From positions 1,488,001-1,552,000 of the forward strand of contig NZ_LT629732.1 in the NCBI RefSeq assembly GCF_900104745.1: a stretch of 64,000 nt of DNA, in the 5' to 3' direction. This stretch comes from Actinopolymorpha singaporensis (GTDB taxonomy: Bacteria; Actinomycetota; Actinomycetes; Propionibacteriales; Actinopolymorphaceae). A program made the position numbers and the translations under genes. Position 1 is the first letter of the stretch, and each line of letters opens with the position of its first letter. Positions 27,385-36,503 of this stretch are shown piece after piece. The notes under the pieces were generated by a model. That model was not told the origin of the DNA, made no database searches, and saw only the letters and a program-made list of their open reading frames with translations.

Positions 27385-28634
27385 TGGATCTCCTGCGCTT
27401 CGCCACGGCGGGCAGCGTCGACGACGGCAAGAGCACCCTGATCGGGCGCCTGCTCTACGACTCCAAGGCGATCTTCGAGGACCAGCTGGAGTCCGTCGAA
27501 CGCACCAGCCGCGACCGGGGCTTCGAGTACACCAACCTCGCGCTGCTCACCGACGGGCTGCGGGCCGAGCGCGAGCAGGGCATCACCATCGACGTGGCGT
27601 ACCGCTACTTCGCCACTCCCAACCGCAAGTTCATCATCGCCGACACCCCTGGCCACATCCAGTACACCCGCAACATGGTGACCGGCGCCTCCAACGCCGA
27701 CCTCGCGCTGGTGCTGGTCGACGCGCGCAACGGCCTGGTCGAGCAGACCCGCCGGCACGCGTTCCTGGTCTCGCTGCTGCGGGTGCCGCACCTGGTCGTC
27801 TGCGTCAACAAGATGGACCTGGTCGACTACGACCAGGAGGTGTACGAGCGGATCAAGCAGGAGTTCCTGGGCTTCGCCACCAAGCTGACGATCCCCGACC
27901 TGCAGGTGATCCCGATCTCCGCGCTCGCCGGCGACAACGTCGTAGAGCGGTCGGCCAACATGCCGTGGTACGACGGCCCGTCGCTGCTGCACCACCTGGA
28001 GAACGTCCACGTCGCCAGCGACCGCAACCTCCAGGACCCCCGGCTGCCGGTGCAGTACGTCATCCGCCCGCACTCCGACGACTACCACGACTACCGCGGG
28101 TACGCCGGGCAGGTGGTCGGCGGGGTGTTCAAGCCCGGTGACGAGGTGATGGTGCTCCCGTCCGGGATGACGTCGCGGATCAAACGCATCGACACCGCCG
28201 ACGGCCCGGTCGACGAGGCGTTCTCACCCATGTCGGTGACGGTGTTGCTCGAGGACGACCTCGACGTCTCCCGCGGCGACCTCATCTGCCGCCCGCACAA
28301 CAAGCCCACGGTCGCGCAGAACCTCAGCGCCATGGTGAGCTGGATGACCGACGCGCCGCTCCGGCCCGGGCAGCGGATCTACGTCAAGCACACCACCCGC
28401 ACCGCGCGGGCGATCGTGAAGAAGCTGCACTACCGGCTCGACGTCAACACCCTGCACCGCGACGAGAGTGCCGAGCAGCTCGCGCTGAACGAGATCGGAA
28501 GGGTCGACCTACGGGTGGCCCAGCCGTTGTTCGTCGACGACTACGCACGCAACCGGCAGACCGGCGGCTTCGTCCTGGTCGACGAGGCCACCAACGTCAC
28601 CGTCGGCGCCGGCATGGTGATGAACGCCGACTAG
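27384..28634 (+). CDS. cysN: sulfate adenylyltransferase subunit 1 (GTPase)
   Basis: Regulatory GTPase that drives APS formation with CysD. 416 residues: G1 GSVDDGKST (10-18), effector region EREQGITIDVAY, G3 DTPGH, G4 NKMD, then two beta-barrel domains. The GTG start overlaps the cysD stop by one base. There is no C-terminal APS kinase domain and no cysC, cysH or sulfate transporter nearby, so the APS made here must be used by enzymes encoded elsewhere. The position next to the glycan genes suggests a role in sulfated products, but ordinary cysteine synthesis is equally possible. Confidence 0.97.
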   Translation: MDLLRFATAGSVDDGKSTLIGRLLYDSKAIFEDQLESVERTSRDRGFEYTNLALLTDGLRAEREQGITIDVAYRYFATPNRKFIIADTPGHIQYTRNMVTGASNADLALVLVDARNGLVEQTRRHAFLVSLLRVPHLVVCVNKMDLVDYDQEVYERIKQEFLGFATKLTIPDLQVIPISALAGDNVVERSANMPWYDGPSLLHHLENVHVASDRNLQDPRLPVQYVIRPHSDDYHDYRGYAGQVVGGVFKPGDEVMVLPSGMTSRIKRIDTADGPVDEAFSPMSVTVLLEDDLDVSRGDLICRPHNKPTVAQNLSAMVSWMTDAPLRPGQRIYVKHTTRTARAIVKKLHYRLDVNTLHRDESAEQLALNEIGRVDLRVAQPLFVDDYARNRQTGGFVLVDEATNVTVGAGMVMNAD

Positions 28635-28656
28635 GGGCGTACGTCTGCCGGGTCGT

Positions 28657-28680
28657 CGGATTCTTCCGCGGAAGAATCCG
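28657..28680. terminator. 24-bp perfect palindrome between convergent genes
   Basis: The arm cggattcttccg is followed directly by its exact reverse complement, with no spacer (centre at 28668/28669). It lies between the ends of cysN (28634) and kbl (28757). It would fold in RNA on either strand, so a bidirectional terminator is the simplest reading; there is no U tract and a protein-binding dyad is also possible. Confidence 0.55.
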
Positions 28681-28756
28681 GGCCTGCTGTGGCGCCGGCT
28701 CGGCTTCCTGGCCGAGGCCGAGCCCCGGCCGACGCGACCTGGTCGGCCTAGCTGAC

Positions 28757-29938
28757 CTAGCTGACCTTGTCCCGGGCCTGGGCGAACGCGGCCGCCGCGT
28801 GCTCGAGGTCCTCACGGGTGTGGGCGGCCGAGACCTGCGTACGGATCCGGGCCGTCCCGTGTGGCACGACGGGGTACGAGAACGCCGTCACGTACACGCC
28901 GAGGTCGAGCAGCGCCGCCGCCATCCGGCCCGCGAGGACGGCGTCCCCGAACATCACCGGGATGATCGGGTGCTCCCCCGGGAGGACGTCGAAGCCCTCG
29001 TCCTCCAGCCGCTGCCGGAAGAACGCCGTGTTGTCGCGCAGCCGCTGCCGCAGCTCGTCGGAGGAGTCCAGCAGGTCGAACGCCGCGATCGAGGCAGCCG
29101 CGATCGCCGGCGCGAGGGAGTTGGAGAAGAGGTACGGCCGGGACCGCTGCCGCAGCAGCTCGACGATCTCGGCCCGGGCGCTGGTGTAGCCGCCGCTGGC
29201 CCCGCCGAGCGCCTTGCCCAGCGTGCCGGTGAGGATGTCCACCCGGTCGGCCACGCCGTGCAGCTCCGGCGTACCCCGTCCGTGCTCGCCGACGAAGCCC
29301 ACCGCGTGGGAGTCGTCGACCATCACCAGCGCGCCGTAGGCGTCGGCGAGGTCGCAGATCTCGCGCAGCGGGGCGAGGTAGCCGTCCATGGAGAAGACAC
29401 CGTCGGTGGCGATCATCCTGAACCGCGCGTCCGAGGCGTCCTTCAGCTGCGCCTCGAGGTCGGCCATGTCGCGGTTGCGGTAGCGGAAGCGGCGCGCCTT
29501 GCACAGTCGTACGCCGTCGATGATGCTCGCGTGGTTGAGCGCGTCGGAGATGATCGCGTCCTCCGGGCCGAGCAGCGTCTCGAACAGCCCGGCGTTGGCA
29601 TCGAAGCAGGAGCTGTAGAGGATCGTGTCGTCGGTGCCGAGGAACGCCGAGATCCGGTTCTCCAGCCGCTTGTGCAGCTCCTGGGTGCCGCAGATGAACC
29701 GCACCGAGGCCATCCCGAAGCCCCACTCGTCCAGCCCGGCCTTCGCCGCGGCGATGAGGTCGGGGTGGTCGGCCAACCCGAGGTAGTTGTTGGCGCACAG
29801 GTTGAGGACCCGCTGGCCGTCGGCGACGCCGACGTTGGCGTTCTGTGGCGTGGTGAGCGGGCGCTCGTCCTTGGCGAGCCCGGCCGCCCGGATCTCCGCG
29901 AGCTGGGTCCGCAGGTGGTCGCGCATCGTGTCGGCCAT
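28757..29938 (-). CDS. kbl: glycine C-acetyltransferase (2-amino-3-ketobutyrate CoA ligase)
   Basis: PLP enzyme that splits 2-amino-3-oxobutyrate with CoA into glycine and acetyl-CoA, the second step of threonine breakdown. 393 residues. [10 protein letters not shown] (50-59), [18 protein letters not shown] (208-225), and the PLP lysine K242 in [15 protein letters not shown]. The C-terminal [10 protein letters not shown] and [11 protein letters not shown] segments are typical. The ATG shares one base with the tdh stop (TGATG), so it is co-translated with its pathway partner. Confidence 0.96.
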   Translation of the reverse strand: MADTMRDHLRTQLAEIRAAGLAKDERPLTTPQNANVGVADGQRVLNLCANNYLGLADHPDLIAAAKAGLDEWGFGMASVRFICGTQELHKRLENRISAFLGTDDTILYSSCFDANAGLFETLLGPEDAIISDALNHASIIDGVRLCKARRFRYRNRDMADLEAQLKDASDARFRMIATDGVFSMDGYLAPLREICDLADAYGALVMVDDSHAVGFVGEHGRGTPELHGVADRVDILTGTLGKALGGASGGYTSARAEIVELLRQRSRPYLFSNSLAPAIAAASIAAFDLLDSSDELRQRLRDNTAFFRQRLEDEGFDVLPGEHPIIPVMFGDAVLAGRMAAALLDLGVYVTAFSYPVVPHGTARIRTQVSAAHTREDLEHAAAAFAQARDKVS

Positions 29939-31008
29939 CAGCCAAGTCCGTCCTTCCGGGGTCGGCTCCCCGCCGGTGGGTCCTGTCTCCAGTCGAGGAT
30001 CACCTTGCCGCAGTTGCCGTCGCGCAGGGTCGCGAAGGCCTGTTCGTACTCGGTGACCGGGAACCGGTGGGTGACCACCGGCGAGATGTCCAGGCCCTCC
30101 TCGACCAGCACCGACATCGCGTACCACGTCTCGTACATCTGCCGGCCGTAGATGCCCTGGATGGTCAGCATGGAGAGTACGACCCGGCTCCAGTCGATGC
30201 TGATCGGCCCGGACGCCAGCCCGAGAACCGCGATCCGGCCGCCGTGCGACATCGAGTCGACCATGGCCGGCAGCGCGCTCGGGTGCCCGGACATCTCCAG
30301 CCCGACGTCGAAGCCCTCCTTCATGCCGAGGTCCGCCTGGACCTGCGGAAGGGTGGTACGGGAGACGTCGACGGCCGCGGTGACGCCCACCTTGCGGGCG
30401 AGTTCGAGGCGGTACGGGTTGACGTCGGTGATCACCACGTGGCGCGCACCGGCGTGCCGGACGACGGCCGCGGCCATCAGGCCGATCGGGCCGGCGCCGG
30501 TGATCAGGACGTCCTCGTTGACCACGGGGAACGCCAGCGCGGTGTGCACGGCGTTGCCGAACGGATCGAAGATCGTTGCCACGTCGAGGTTGATGTCGGC
30601 CGGGTGCTTCCACAGGTTGCCGGCCGGCAGGGTGAGGTGGTCGGCGAACGCGCCCGCCCGGTTGATCCCCACTCCCTGGGTGTGTGCGCACAGGTGCCGG
30701 CGGCCGGCCATGCAGTTGCGGCAGCGCCCGCACACCAGGTGACCTTCGCCGCTCACCAGGTCACCGACCGCCACCCGGTCCACCCCGGCGCCGACCTCCA
30801 CCACCCGGCCGACGAACTCGTGGCCGACCACCAGCGGGACGGACACGTGGGTGCGGGCCCACTCGTCCCAGTTGAGGATGTGCAGGTCGGTGCCGCAGAT
30901 GCCGGTCTGGAGAACCTGTACGAGCGCCTCACCGGGGCCCGGCTCGGGTTCGGGGACCTCCTCGAGCCACAGGCCGGGCTCGGCCTTGGCCTTCACGAGC
31001 GCGCGCAT
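29938..31008 (-). CDS. tdh: L-threonine 3-dehydrogenase
   Basis: Zinc-dependent NAD enzyme that oxidises threonine to 2-amino-3-oxobutyrate. 356 residues. Catalytic zinc ligands Cys38 and His63-Glu64 (GHEFVGRV), structural-zinc loop [15 protein letters not shown] (about 92-106), and NAD motif [10 protein letters not shown]. Coupling to kbl and the length support Tdh over other medium-chain dehydrogenases. Confidence 0.95.
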   Translation of the reverse strand: MRALVKAKAEPGLWLEEVPEPEPGPGEALVQVLQTGICGTDLHILNWDEWARTHVSVPLVVGHEFVGRVVEVGAGVDRVAVGDLVSGEGHLVCGRCRNCMAGRRHLCAHTQGVGINRAGAFADHLTLPAGNLWKHPADINLDVATIFDPFGNAVHTALAFPVVNEDVLITGAGPIGLMAAAVVRHAGARHVVITDVNPYRLELARKVGVTAAVDVSRTTLPQVQADLGMKEGFDVGLEMSGHPSALPAMVDSMSHGGRIAVLGLASGPISIDWSRVVLSMLTIQGIYGRQMYETWYAMSVLVEEGLDISPVVTHRFPVTEYEQAFATLRDGNCGKVILDWRQDPPAGSRPRKDGLG

Positions 31009-31132
31009 TGCTTGTCTCCGCTGCTGGTGTCGTCCCGGTGTGGTGGCCGGGTCTTCGTCGGGCCGCGGTCGGGGTCTCCGGCCGGGCCCACCGGTCTGTG
31101 CCGCCGATCAGGCCGCTGATCCGTGCCGCCGA

Positions 31133-31705
31133 TCAGGGCCGACGGCCGACAAGGGCGATCAGTTGGTCCTGGATGTCGTCGGAGGCGGTGCGGACCGGCG
31201 GCGCGAGCATACTGCTGCCCTCCCACTGGGGTACCCGCACCGAGGCGTACTCCCAGACGTGCCGGACCGCGCGGGGGTCCAGCCGGTCGTCCAGGCCTGC
31301 ACCCCGGGCCAGGTCCCAGGCGTGCACCACGAGGTCGGTCAGCATCTGTTCGGCGTACTCCTGTGCCGAGGTGTCACCGAACGACAGGTGGACGGTGTCG
31401 TCGTCCCTCGCCTCCTTCCACGCGGCCAGCGAGGCGGCGATGGCGGCGTCCCAGGCGGCCACCGGATCCTCGCCCAGCACGTCCCCGTCGTAGCGGTCCC
31501 CGACCTGCTCGATGGTCTCGCCGCGAAGCAGGTGCGGTGCCCAGAGGTGCTCGCCGACCAGGTGGTTGACCAGGTCGCGAACCGACCATTCCGTGCAGGG
31601 GGTGGGTGCGTTCCAGCCGTCGGGCGGTACGCCGTGCACGCGGGCGCCGAACTCCCGGGCCGCGGCGGGGATCAGGGTCCGGGCGGAATCTTGGATCATC
31701 GTCAT
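31133..31705 (-). CDS. TIGR03086-type DinB/mycothiol-associated protein
   Basis: A 190-residue all-helical protein of the DinB/maleylpyruvate-isomerase-like superfamily common in actinobacteria. Visible features: TPCTEWSVRDLVNHLVGEHLW (about 33-53), with the His that helps form the metal site, and LTDLVVHAWDLARG (about 131-144). Some relatives are mycothiol-dependent enzymes; for most the substrate is unknown. The ATG at 31705 has GGGAGG 8 nt upstream. Divergent from the small gene at 31763. Confidence 0.8.
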   Translation of the reverse strand: MTMIQDSARTLIPAAAREFGARVHGVPPDGWNAPTPCTEWSVRDLVNHLVGEHLWAPHLLRGETIEQVGDRYDGDVLGEDPVAAWDAAIAASLAAWKEARDDDTVHLSFGDTSAQEYAEQMLTDLVVHAWDLARGAGLDDRLDPRAVRHVWEYASVRVPQWEGSSMLAPPVRTASDDIQDQLIALVGRRP

Positions 31706-31750
31706 GTGAACGACCTCCCGGTGACGCTGGCGACTCGGCCGGCTACCTGA

Positions 31751-31772
31751 TAGCGTTCGAACATGCTTTCGA
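31751..31772 (+). promoter_or_regulatory. -10 element with LexA-box-like palindrome over the start codon
   Basis: TAGCGT (31751-31756) lies 6 nt before the ATG at 31763. Directly after it, TCGAAC-atgc-TTTCGA (31757-31772) matches the actinobacterial SOS box TCGAAC-N4-GTTCGA in 11 of 12 defined positions. A repressor here would cover the transcription and translation start. Confidence 0.55.
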
Positions 31773-32128
31773 ATGCCTCTCGCGTGTCGTCGGGCGGGCT
31801 CGACGAGATCGACGCGGTAGCCCTCGGCCAGGCCGGCCTGCAGGCTCTGGCGCTCGCCGGCACCGCAATCCTCGCACGCTACGTGACCGCCGAAAGTCAC
31901 GCTGACGGAATGGCCGAACTCGAAGGCGTGGTCCCGCACCCGCAGTGGACGATCCTGATGCGGGCGATCAGCGCCTTCTCCGAGCCGGCGCCAGACGACG
32001 GGGCCGCGCCGGGAGAGCCCGGTGAGCGCGATCAGGGCGACCGGCAGGCGGCGGCGCTCACCGCCATGTGCCGGCGCGCCCGGACCACGCTGACCAGGGA
32101 GCACCAGATGGCGCCCCGACGTGGCTGA
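31763..32128 (+). CDS. unknown small protein, possible SOS-regulated gene
   Basis: 121 residues with no domain I recognise. The third codon positions are strongly GC-rich on this strand, so it looks genuinely coding. Predicted mostly helical: a segment around AGLQALALAGTAILARYVT (about 29-48), then a Pro/Asp/Gly-rich stretch, and a basic C-terminus (CRRARTTLTREHQMAPRRG). No signal peptide or clear TM. Appears to be read from a leaderless mRNA with a LexA-box-like palindrome at the start. Confidence 0.6.
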   Translation: MLSNASRVSSGGLDEIDAVALGQAGLQALALAGTAILARYVTAESHADGMAELEGVVPHPQWTILMRAISAFSEPAPDDGAAPGEPGERDQGDRQAAALTAMCRRARTTLTREHQMAPRRG

Positions 32129-32149
32129 CGTGCGAGCTCCGACCCGATC

Positions 32150-33667
32150 TCAGGGGGTGTTCTGGCCGCCGTCGGTGCCCCTGCGGTCACCGCCGGCCGT
32201 GCCGTTCCCGCCGATCCCGGCCCACCCGGTCGGGTGCACGCCGCCTGGGATCGGGGCGTTCGGGTCGTACGGCTCGCGGGTGTAGACGAAGGTCGCTATG
32301 TCCAGGTGGGTCACCTCGCCGCGGGGGCCGCGGCCGACCCGCAGCGTCTCCCCGGCGTAGTAGCCGTCCAGCCCGGTCCAGGTGCCGTCGGCGTTCGGCC
32401 GAAACCGCGACGCGCGGCCGCTCTCGCCGAGGGGGCGCAGGTCGAGCATCCCGTCCCGCCCGGCACGCAGCGCCGACGCCGTGGGGCCCCAGTACCACGG
32501 CCCCACCAGCTCCAGCGTCCCCTCGGGCAGCTGCGGCACCGGAGTCCACTCCGGCACGAGCCGGGGCTCACGCGCCTCCACCACGTCGATCAGGTCCGAC
32601 ACCAGGCCGAGCGGCCGCAGCCCCGAGGTCGTGTTGCCCAGGCAGACGCCGCCGAGGTTCTGCTCGACGTCGACGTACAACCCGGCGAGGAAACCCGGCA
32701 TCGAGCCGCCGTGGCCGACGAGGGTGCGCTCACCGACCCGCAGCACCTGCCAGCCGAGCCCGTATCCGAACGTCCAGGTCGGCGCCTGCTCCACCGCGTG
32801 CGGCTCGCGCATCTCCGCCAGCGTGCCCGGGTCGAGCACGCCGCCGGTGTCCCCGGCCACGAACGCCGCCCACCGGGTCAGGTCGGCGACGGTCGACCAC
32901 AGCTGCCCGGCCGGTGCCATCGCGCCCGCGTCGTGGTCGGGTTCGGGGAGTACGACGTCGGCCCACGGATGTACGGCGAACCCCGACGCGTGCGGCTGCT
33001 GCGGTGCGTACGTCGTACGGCGAAGTTCCAGCGGCTCCAGCACCTCGGTCCGCAGCGCCTCCCACCACGAGCAGCCGCGGTGCCGGGCAACGACCTCGCC
33101 GAGCACGCCGAAGCCCAGGTTGGAGTAGTGGTAGCGGCGGCCGGCCCGGTGCCTGGCCGTCCCGGCGTCCAGCGTCTCGGCGAGCCCGGGCCACTCCGCG
33201 CCCGGAGTGCGCTCCCACCAGGGGCCGTTCGTCTCCGCCTGCAGCCCGGACACGTGCGCGAGCAGCTGCGCGAGCGTACGGTCACCGAACGGCGTACCCG
33301 GCACGTGCCGGTCAAGCGGGTCGGCGAAGTCCAGCCGGCCCTCGTCCCGCAGCCGGGCCACCAGCACCGCGGTGAACGTCTTGCTGATCGACCCGATCCG
33401 CGACTGCGTGTCCGCGTCCGGGCGGGTGCCGTCGACCCGGCCGCGGCCGCCGCTCCAGGCGAGCGCGCCGTCGCGCATCACCCCGGCGGTGAGGGCAGGG
33501 ATCCGTCCGGTGGACTGCTCCAGGGCGACCCGCCGCAGCAGCTCCGCTCCGGTCTCCGGCCGTACCGGCCCGGGCGCGGGCTCAGTCGGCTCCGCGGGCG
33601 ACCGGACGGGCTCGGGCAGAACGGGCGGCTCTGGTGGGACGGACTCGACATCTCGGCGCTCTGGCAT
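32150..33667 (-). CDS. serine beta-lactamase-family hydrolase
   Basis: A class C beta-lactamase/DD-peptidase/esterase-fold protein of 505 residues. SxxK is SISK with Ser93 and Lys96, YxN is Tyr181-Ser-Asn183, and the third motif is HGG near 326 (VGHGGSMPGF). No signal peptide is seen; the first 40 residues are Pro/Glu-rich. A C-terminal domain of about 120 residues (from LELVGPWYWG) is the lipocalin-like part found in many of these esterase-like proteins. The natural substrate is not predictable; it is not evidence of resistance. Confidence 0.87.
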   Translation of the reverse strand: MPERRDVESVPPEPPVLPEPVRSPAEPTEPAPGPVRPETGAELLRRVALEQSTGRIPALTAGVMRDGALAWSGGRGRVDGTRPDADTQSRIGSISKTFTAVLVARLRDEGRLDFADPLDRHVPGTPFGDRTLAQLLAHVSGLQAETNGPWWERTPGAEWPGLAETLDAGTARHRAGRRYHYSNLGFGVLGEVVARHRGCSWWEALRTEVLEPLELRRTTYAPQQPHASGFAVHPWADVVLPEPDHDAGAMAPAGQLWSTVADLTRWAAFVAGDTGGVLDPGTLAEMREPHAVEQAPTWTFGYGLGWQVLRVGERTLVGHGGSMPGFLAGLYVDVEQNLGGVCLGNTTSGLRPLGLVSDLIDVVEAREPRLVPEWTPVPQLPEGTLELVGPWYWGPTASALRAGRDGMLDLRPLGESGRASRFRPNADGTWTGLDGYYAGETLRVGRGPRGEVTHLDIATFVYTREPYDPNAPIPGGVHPTGWAGIGGNGTAGGDRRGTDGGQNTP

Positions 33668-33838
33668 CCGGCCAGGTTAGAGCCGCGTCCGCGGCCGATC
33701 GGGTTCGGACCAGCTACCGGCGCGCAGCGTGGCCGCACGCGGCGCGCTCCCCGGCGCATCCCCCGTGCAGCACCGGGCGCACCCCCGGGCGCACCCCCCC
33801 GGGTGCACGCCCCGCGCGGGCTGTCCGGGACACCTGGT

Positions 33839-33850
33839 TACACTCGAACC
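33839..33850 (+). promoter_or_regulatory. -10 element for leaderless purF transcript
   Basis: TACACT (33839-33844) is followed by 6 nt and the GTG at 33851. No Shine-Dalgarno sequence precedes the start. Confidence 0.55.
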
Positions 33851-35341
33851 GTGCCGGGCGGCGACGGACTGCTCTCATTCGACCTTCATCCCGACGACAA
33901 AGGCCCGAAGGACGCCTGTGGCGTCTTCGGAGTCTGGGCGCCTGGGGAGGAGGTCGCGAAGCTTACCTATTTCGGGCTCTATGCCCTGCAGCACCGCGGC
34001 CAGGAATCAGCGGGCATCGCGGTCAGCAACGGGCAGCAGGTGCTCGTCTACAAGGACATGGGCCTGGTCTCCCAGGTGTTCGACGAGGCGATCCTCGAGT
34101 CGCTCGTCGGCCACCTCGCGGTCGGCCACTGCCGCTACTCCACGACCGGGGCGAGCGTGTGGGCCAACGCCCAGCCGACGTTCCGGTCGACGAGTGCCGG
34201 TGGGCTGGCCCTGGCCCACAACGGAAACCTCACCAACAGCGCGGACCTGCTCGAACTCGCCGCGAAACGGGCGGCCGAGGCCGATCTCGCCGAGTCGCCC
34301 GCTGACCGGGGCTCGACCAACGACACCGGCCTGATCACCCGGCTGCTCGCCACCTACCCCGACCGGCCGCTGCTGGACGCGGCGCAGGCGGTGTGCGCGG
34401 AGCTGCGGGGCGCCTTCTCGCTGGTGTTCATGGACGAGAACACGCTGTACGCCGCCCGCGACCCGCAGGGCATCCGCCCGTTGGTGATCGGCCGGCTGGG
34501 CGCCGGCTGGGTGGTGGCCAGCGAGAACGCCGCCCTGGACATCGTGGGCGCTGAGTTCGTCCGCGAGGTGGAGCCGGGCGAGCTGGTCGCGCTCGACGGC
34601 GACGGCGTACGCACCCGGCGGTTCGCGCCCGCGGAGCCCAAGGGCTGCCTGTTCGAGTTCGTCTACCTCTCCCGCCCCGACACCAGGATCTCCGGACGTT
34701 CGGTGCACGAGACCCGGGTCGAGGTCGGCCGCCGGCTGGCCCGCGACTTCCCCGTCGAGGCCGACCTGGTGATCCCGGTGCCGGAGTCGGCGACGCCGGG
34801 CGCCATCGGGTACGCCGAGGAGAGCGGCATCCCGTACGGCCACGGCCTGGTCAAGAACAGCTACGTCGGACGAACCTTCATCCAGCCCAGCCAGACCCTG
34901 CGCCAGCTCGGTATCCGGCTCAAGTACAACCCGCTGCGCGAGGTGATCGAGGGCAAGCGCCTGGTCATGGTGGACGACTCCATCGTGCGCGGCAACACCC
35001 AGCGGGCACTTGTCCGGATGCTCCGCGAGGCCGGCGCCAGCGAGGTGCACGTCCGGATCGCCAGCCCTCCGGTGAAGTGGCCCTGCTTCTACGGCATCGA
35101 CTTCGCCTCCCCCAAGGAGCTGATCGCGGCCGAGCAGACCGTGGACGAGATCTGCGCCTCGATCGGTGCGGACTCCATCGGCTTCATCTCGCTGGAGTCG
35201 CTGACCGAGGCGAGCAGCGTCCCCGCCGACCGGTTGTGCCGGGCCTGTTTCGACGGCAGCTATCCGGTGCCGATCCCGGAGGCCGCCAGCCGGCACGGAA
35301 AGTTCCAGCTCGAGGTCGTTGGCCCCGCCGCGGGCAACTGA
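33851..35341 (+). CDS. purF: amidophosphoribosyltransferase
   Basis: First committed enzyme of purine synthesis: PRPP + glutamine to phosphoribosylamine. 496 residues. The N-terminal nucleophile is Cys23 (KDACGVFGVW), so a ~22-residue propeptide is removed, as in the Bacillus-type enzyme. Glutaminase domain: YFGLYALQHRGQESAGI, HCRYSTTG, HNGNLTN. The PRPP loop is VMVDDSIVRGNT near 372-383. C-terminal Cys residues (CRACFDG and others) fit the Fe-S cluster of this class. purM follows after 58 bp. Confidence 0.97.
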   Translation: MPGGDGLLSFDLHPDDKGPKDACGVFGVWAPGEEVAKLTYFGLYALQHRGQESAGIAVSNGQQVLVYKDMGLVSQVFDEAILESLVGHLAVGHCRYSTTGASVWANAQPTFRSTSAGGLALAHNGNLTNSADLLELAAKRAAEADLAESPADRGSTNDTGLITRLLATYPDRPLLDAAQAVCAELRGAFSLVFMDENTLYAARDPQGIRPLVIGRLGAGWVVASENAALDIVGAEFVREVEPGELVALDGDGVRTRRFAPAEPKGCLFEFVYLSRPDTRISGRSVHETRVEVGRRLARDFPVEADLVIPVPESATPGAIGYAEESGIPYGHGLVKNSYVGRTFIQPSQTLRQLGIRLKYNPLREVIEGKRLVMVDDSIVRGNTQRALVRMLREAGASEVHVRIASPPVKWPCFYGIDFASPKELIAAEQTVDEICASIGADSIGFISLESLTEASSVPADRLCRACFDGSYPVPIPEAASRHGKFQLEVVGPAAGN

Positions 35342-35399
35342 CGCGAGCCCTACGCCCACGTCCGTACGTGAGCCGCACCCGACGAAAGGACACCCAGCA

Positions 35400-36488
35400 G
35401 TGACCCAGTCCGCGGAACCCAACAGCGGGCAGACGTCGGGGGCGTCCTACGCCGCGGCCGGTGTCGACATCGAGGCCGGTGACCGGGCCGTCAGCCTGAT
35501 GCGCACCTGGGTGGAGAAGACCCGGCGGCCGGAGGTCGTCGGCGGGGTGGGCGGCTTCGCCGGCCTGTTCGACGCCTCGGCGCTGCGCGGCTACCGACGG
35601 CCACTGCTGGCGACCTCCACCGACGGGGTCGGTACGAAGGTCGCGATCGCCCAGGCACTGGACAAGCACGACACGATCGGCTTCGACCTGGTGGGCATGC
35701 TGGTCGACGACCTGGTTGTCTGCGGTGCCGAGCCGCTGTTCCTGACCGACTACATCGCCTGCGGCAAGGTCGTACCCGAACGCATCGCGGCCATCGTCAG
35801 GGGCATCGCCGAGGCCTGCGTGCACGCCGGCTGCGCTCTGGTGGGCGGGGAGACCGCCGAGCACCCGGGGCTGCTGTCGCCGGGGGAGTACGACGTGGCC
35901 GGGGCGACCACGGGGGTGGTGGAGGCCGACGAACTGCTCGGTCCGGACCGCGTACGCCCGGGCGACGTGGTGGTGGCGATGGCCTCGTCCGGACTGCACT
36001 CCAACGGCTACTCCCTGGTCCGGCACGTGCTCGCGGCGTCCGGGCGGGACCTGACAGACCACGTGGACGACCTGGGCCGCACGCTCGGGGAGGAACTGCT
36101 GGAGCCGACCCGCGTCTACGCCAAGGACTGCCTGGCGCTCAACCGCGAGGTCGACGTACACGCGATGTCGCACATCACCGGTGGCGGGCTGGCGGCGAAC
36201 GTCGCCCGCGTGCTCCCGGCAGGCGTGGAGGTCGAGATCGACCGGTCGACGTGGACTCCGCCGCGGATCTGCACCCTGGTCGGGGAGTGGGGCCACGTCG
36301 AGCAGTCCGAACTCGAGCGGACGCTCAACATGGGTGTGGGCATGGTTGCCCTGGTGAACGCAGACGACGCCGATGCCGCGGTCGGCGTTCTTGCCAACCG
36401 CGGCATCCACGCGTGGATCGCCGGGAAAGTGCTCGCAGGCGAGGGTTCAGCGCATCTCACGGGCAGCTACGGAAGGAGCTGCCCGTGA
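35400..36488 (+). CDS. purM: phosphoribosylformylglycinamidine cyclo-ligase (AIR synthetase)
   Basis: Closes the imidazole ring: FGAM + ATP to AIR. 362 residues. YAAAGVDIEAGDRAV (about 16-30), TSTDGVGTKV, DDLVVCGAEPLFLTDYIACGK, and GGGLAANVARVLP are all diagnostic. The start is GTG at 35400 with AAGGA upstream; the frame is open back to 35319. The last codons lie in a hairpin (36460-36485). Confidence 0.97.
   Translation: MTQSAEPNSGQTSGASYAAAGVDIEAGDRAVSLMRTWVEKTRRPEVVGGVGGFAGLFDASALRGYRRPLLATSTDGVGTKVAIAQALDKHDTIGFDLVGMLVDDLVVCGAEPLFLTDYIACGKVVPERIAAIVRGIAEACVHAGCALVGGETAEHPGLLSPGEYDVAGATTGVVEADELLGPDRVRPGDVVVAMASSGLHSNGYSLVRHVLAASGRDLTDHVDDLGRTLGEELLEPTRVYAKDCLALNREVDVHAMSHITGGGLAANVARVLPAGVEVEIDRSTWTPPRICTLVGEWGHVEQSELERTLNMGVGMVALVNADDADAAVGVLANRGIHAWIAGKVLAGEGSAHLTGSYGRSCP
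36460..36485. terminator. terminator hairpin overlapping the end of purM
   Basis: cgggcagct-acggaagg-agctgcccg, a perfect 9-bp stem directly before the purM stop codon. It sits between the convergent purM and DUF3073 genes and could work in both directions. Confidence 0.6.
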
Positions 36489-36503
36489 TGAGGTCGGCCG
36501 TGG

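Noticed and set aside
32234-33850. Long N-terminal extension of purF
   Set aside because: It is antisense to the beta-lactamase-family gene, and PurF homology begins right at the leaderless GTG.
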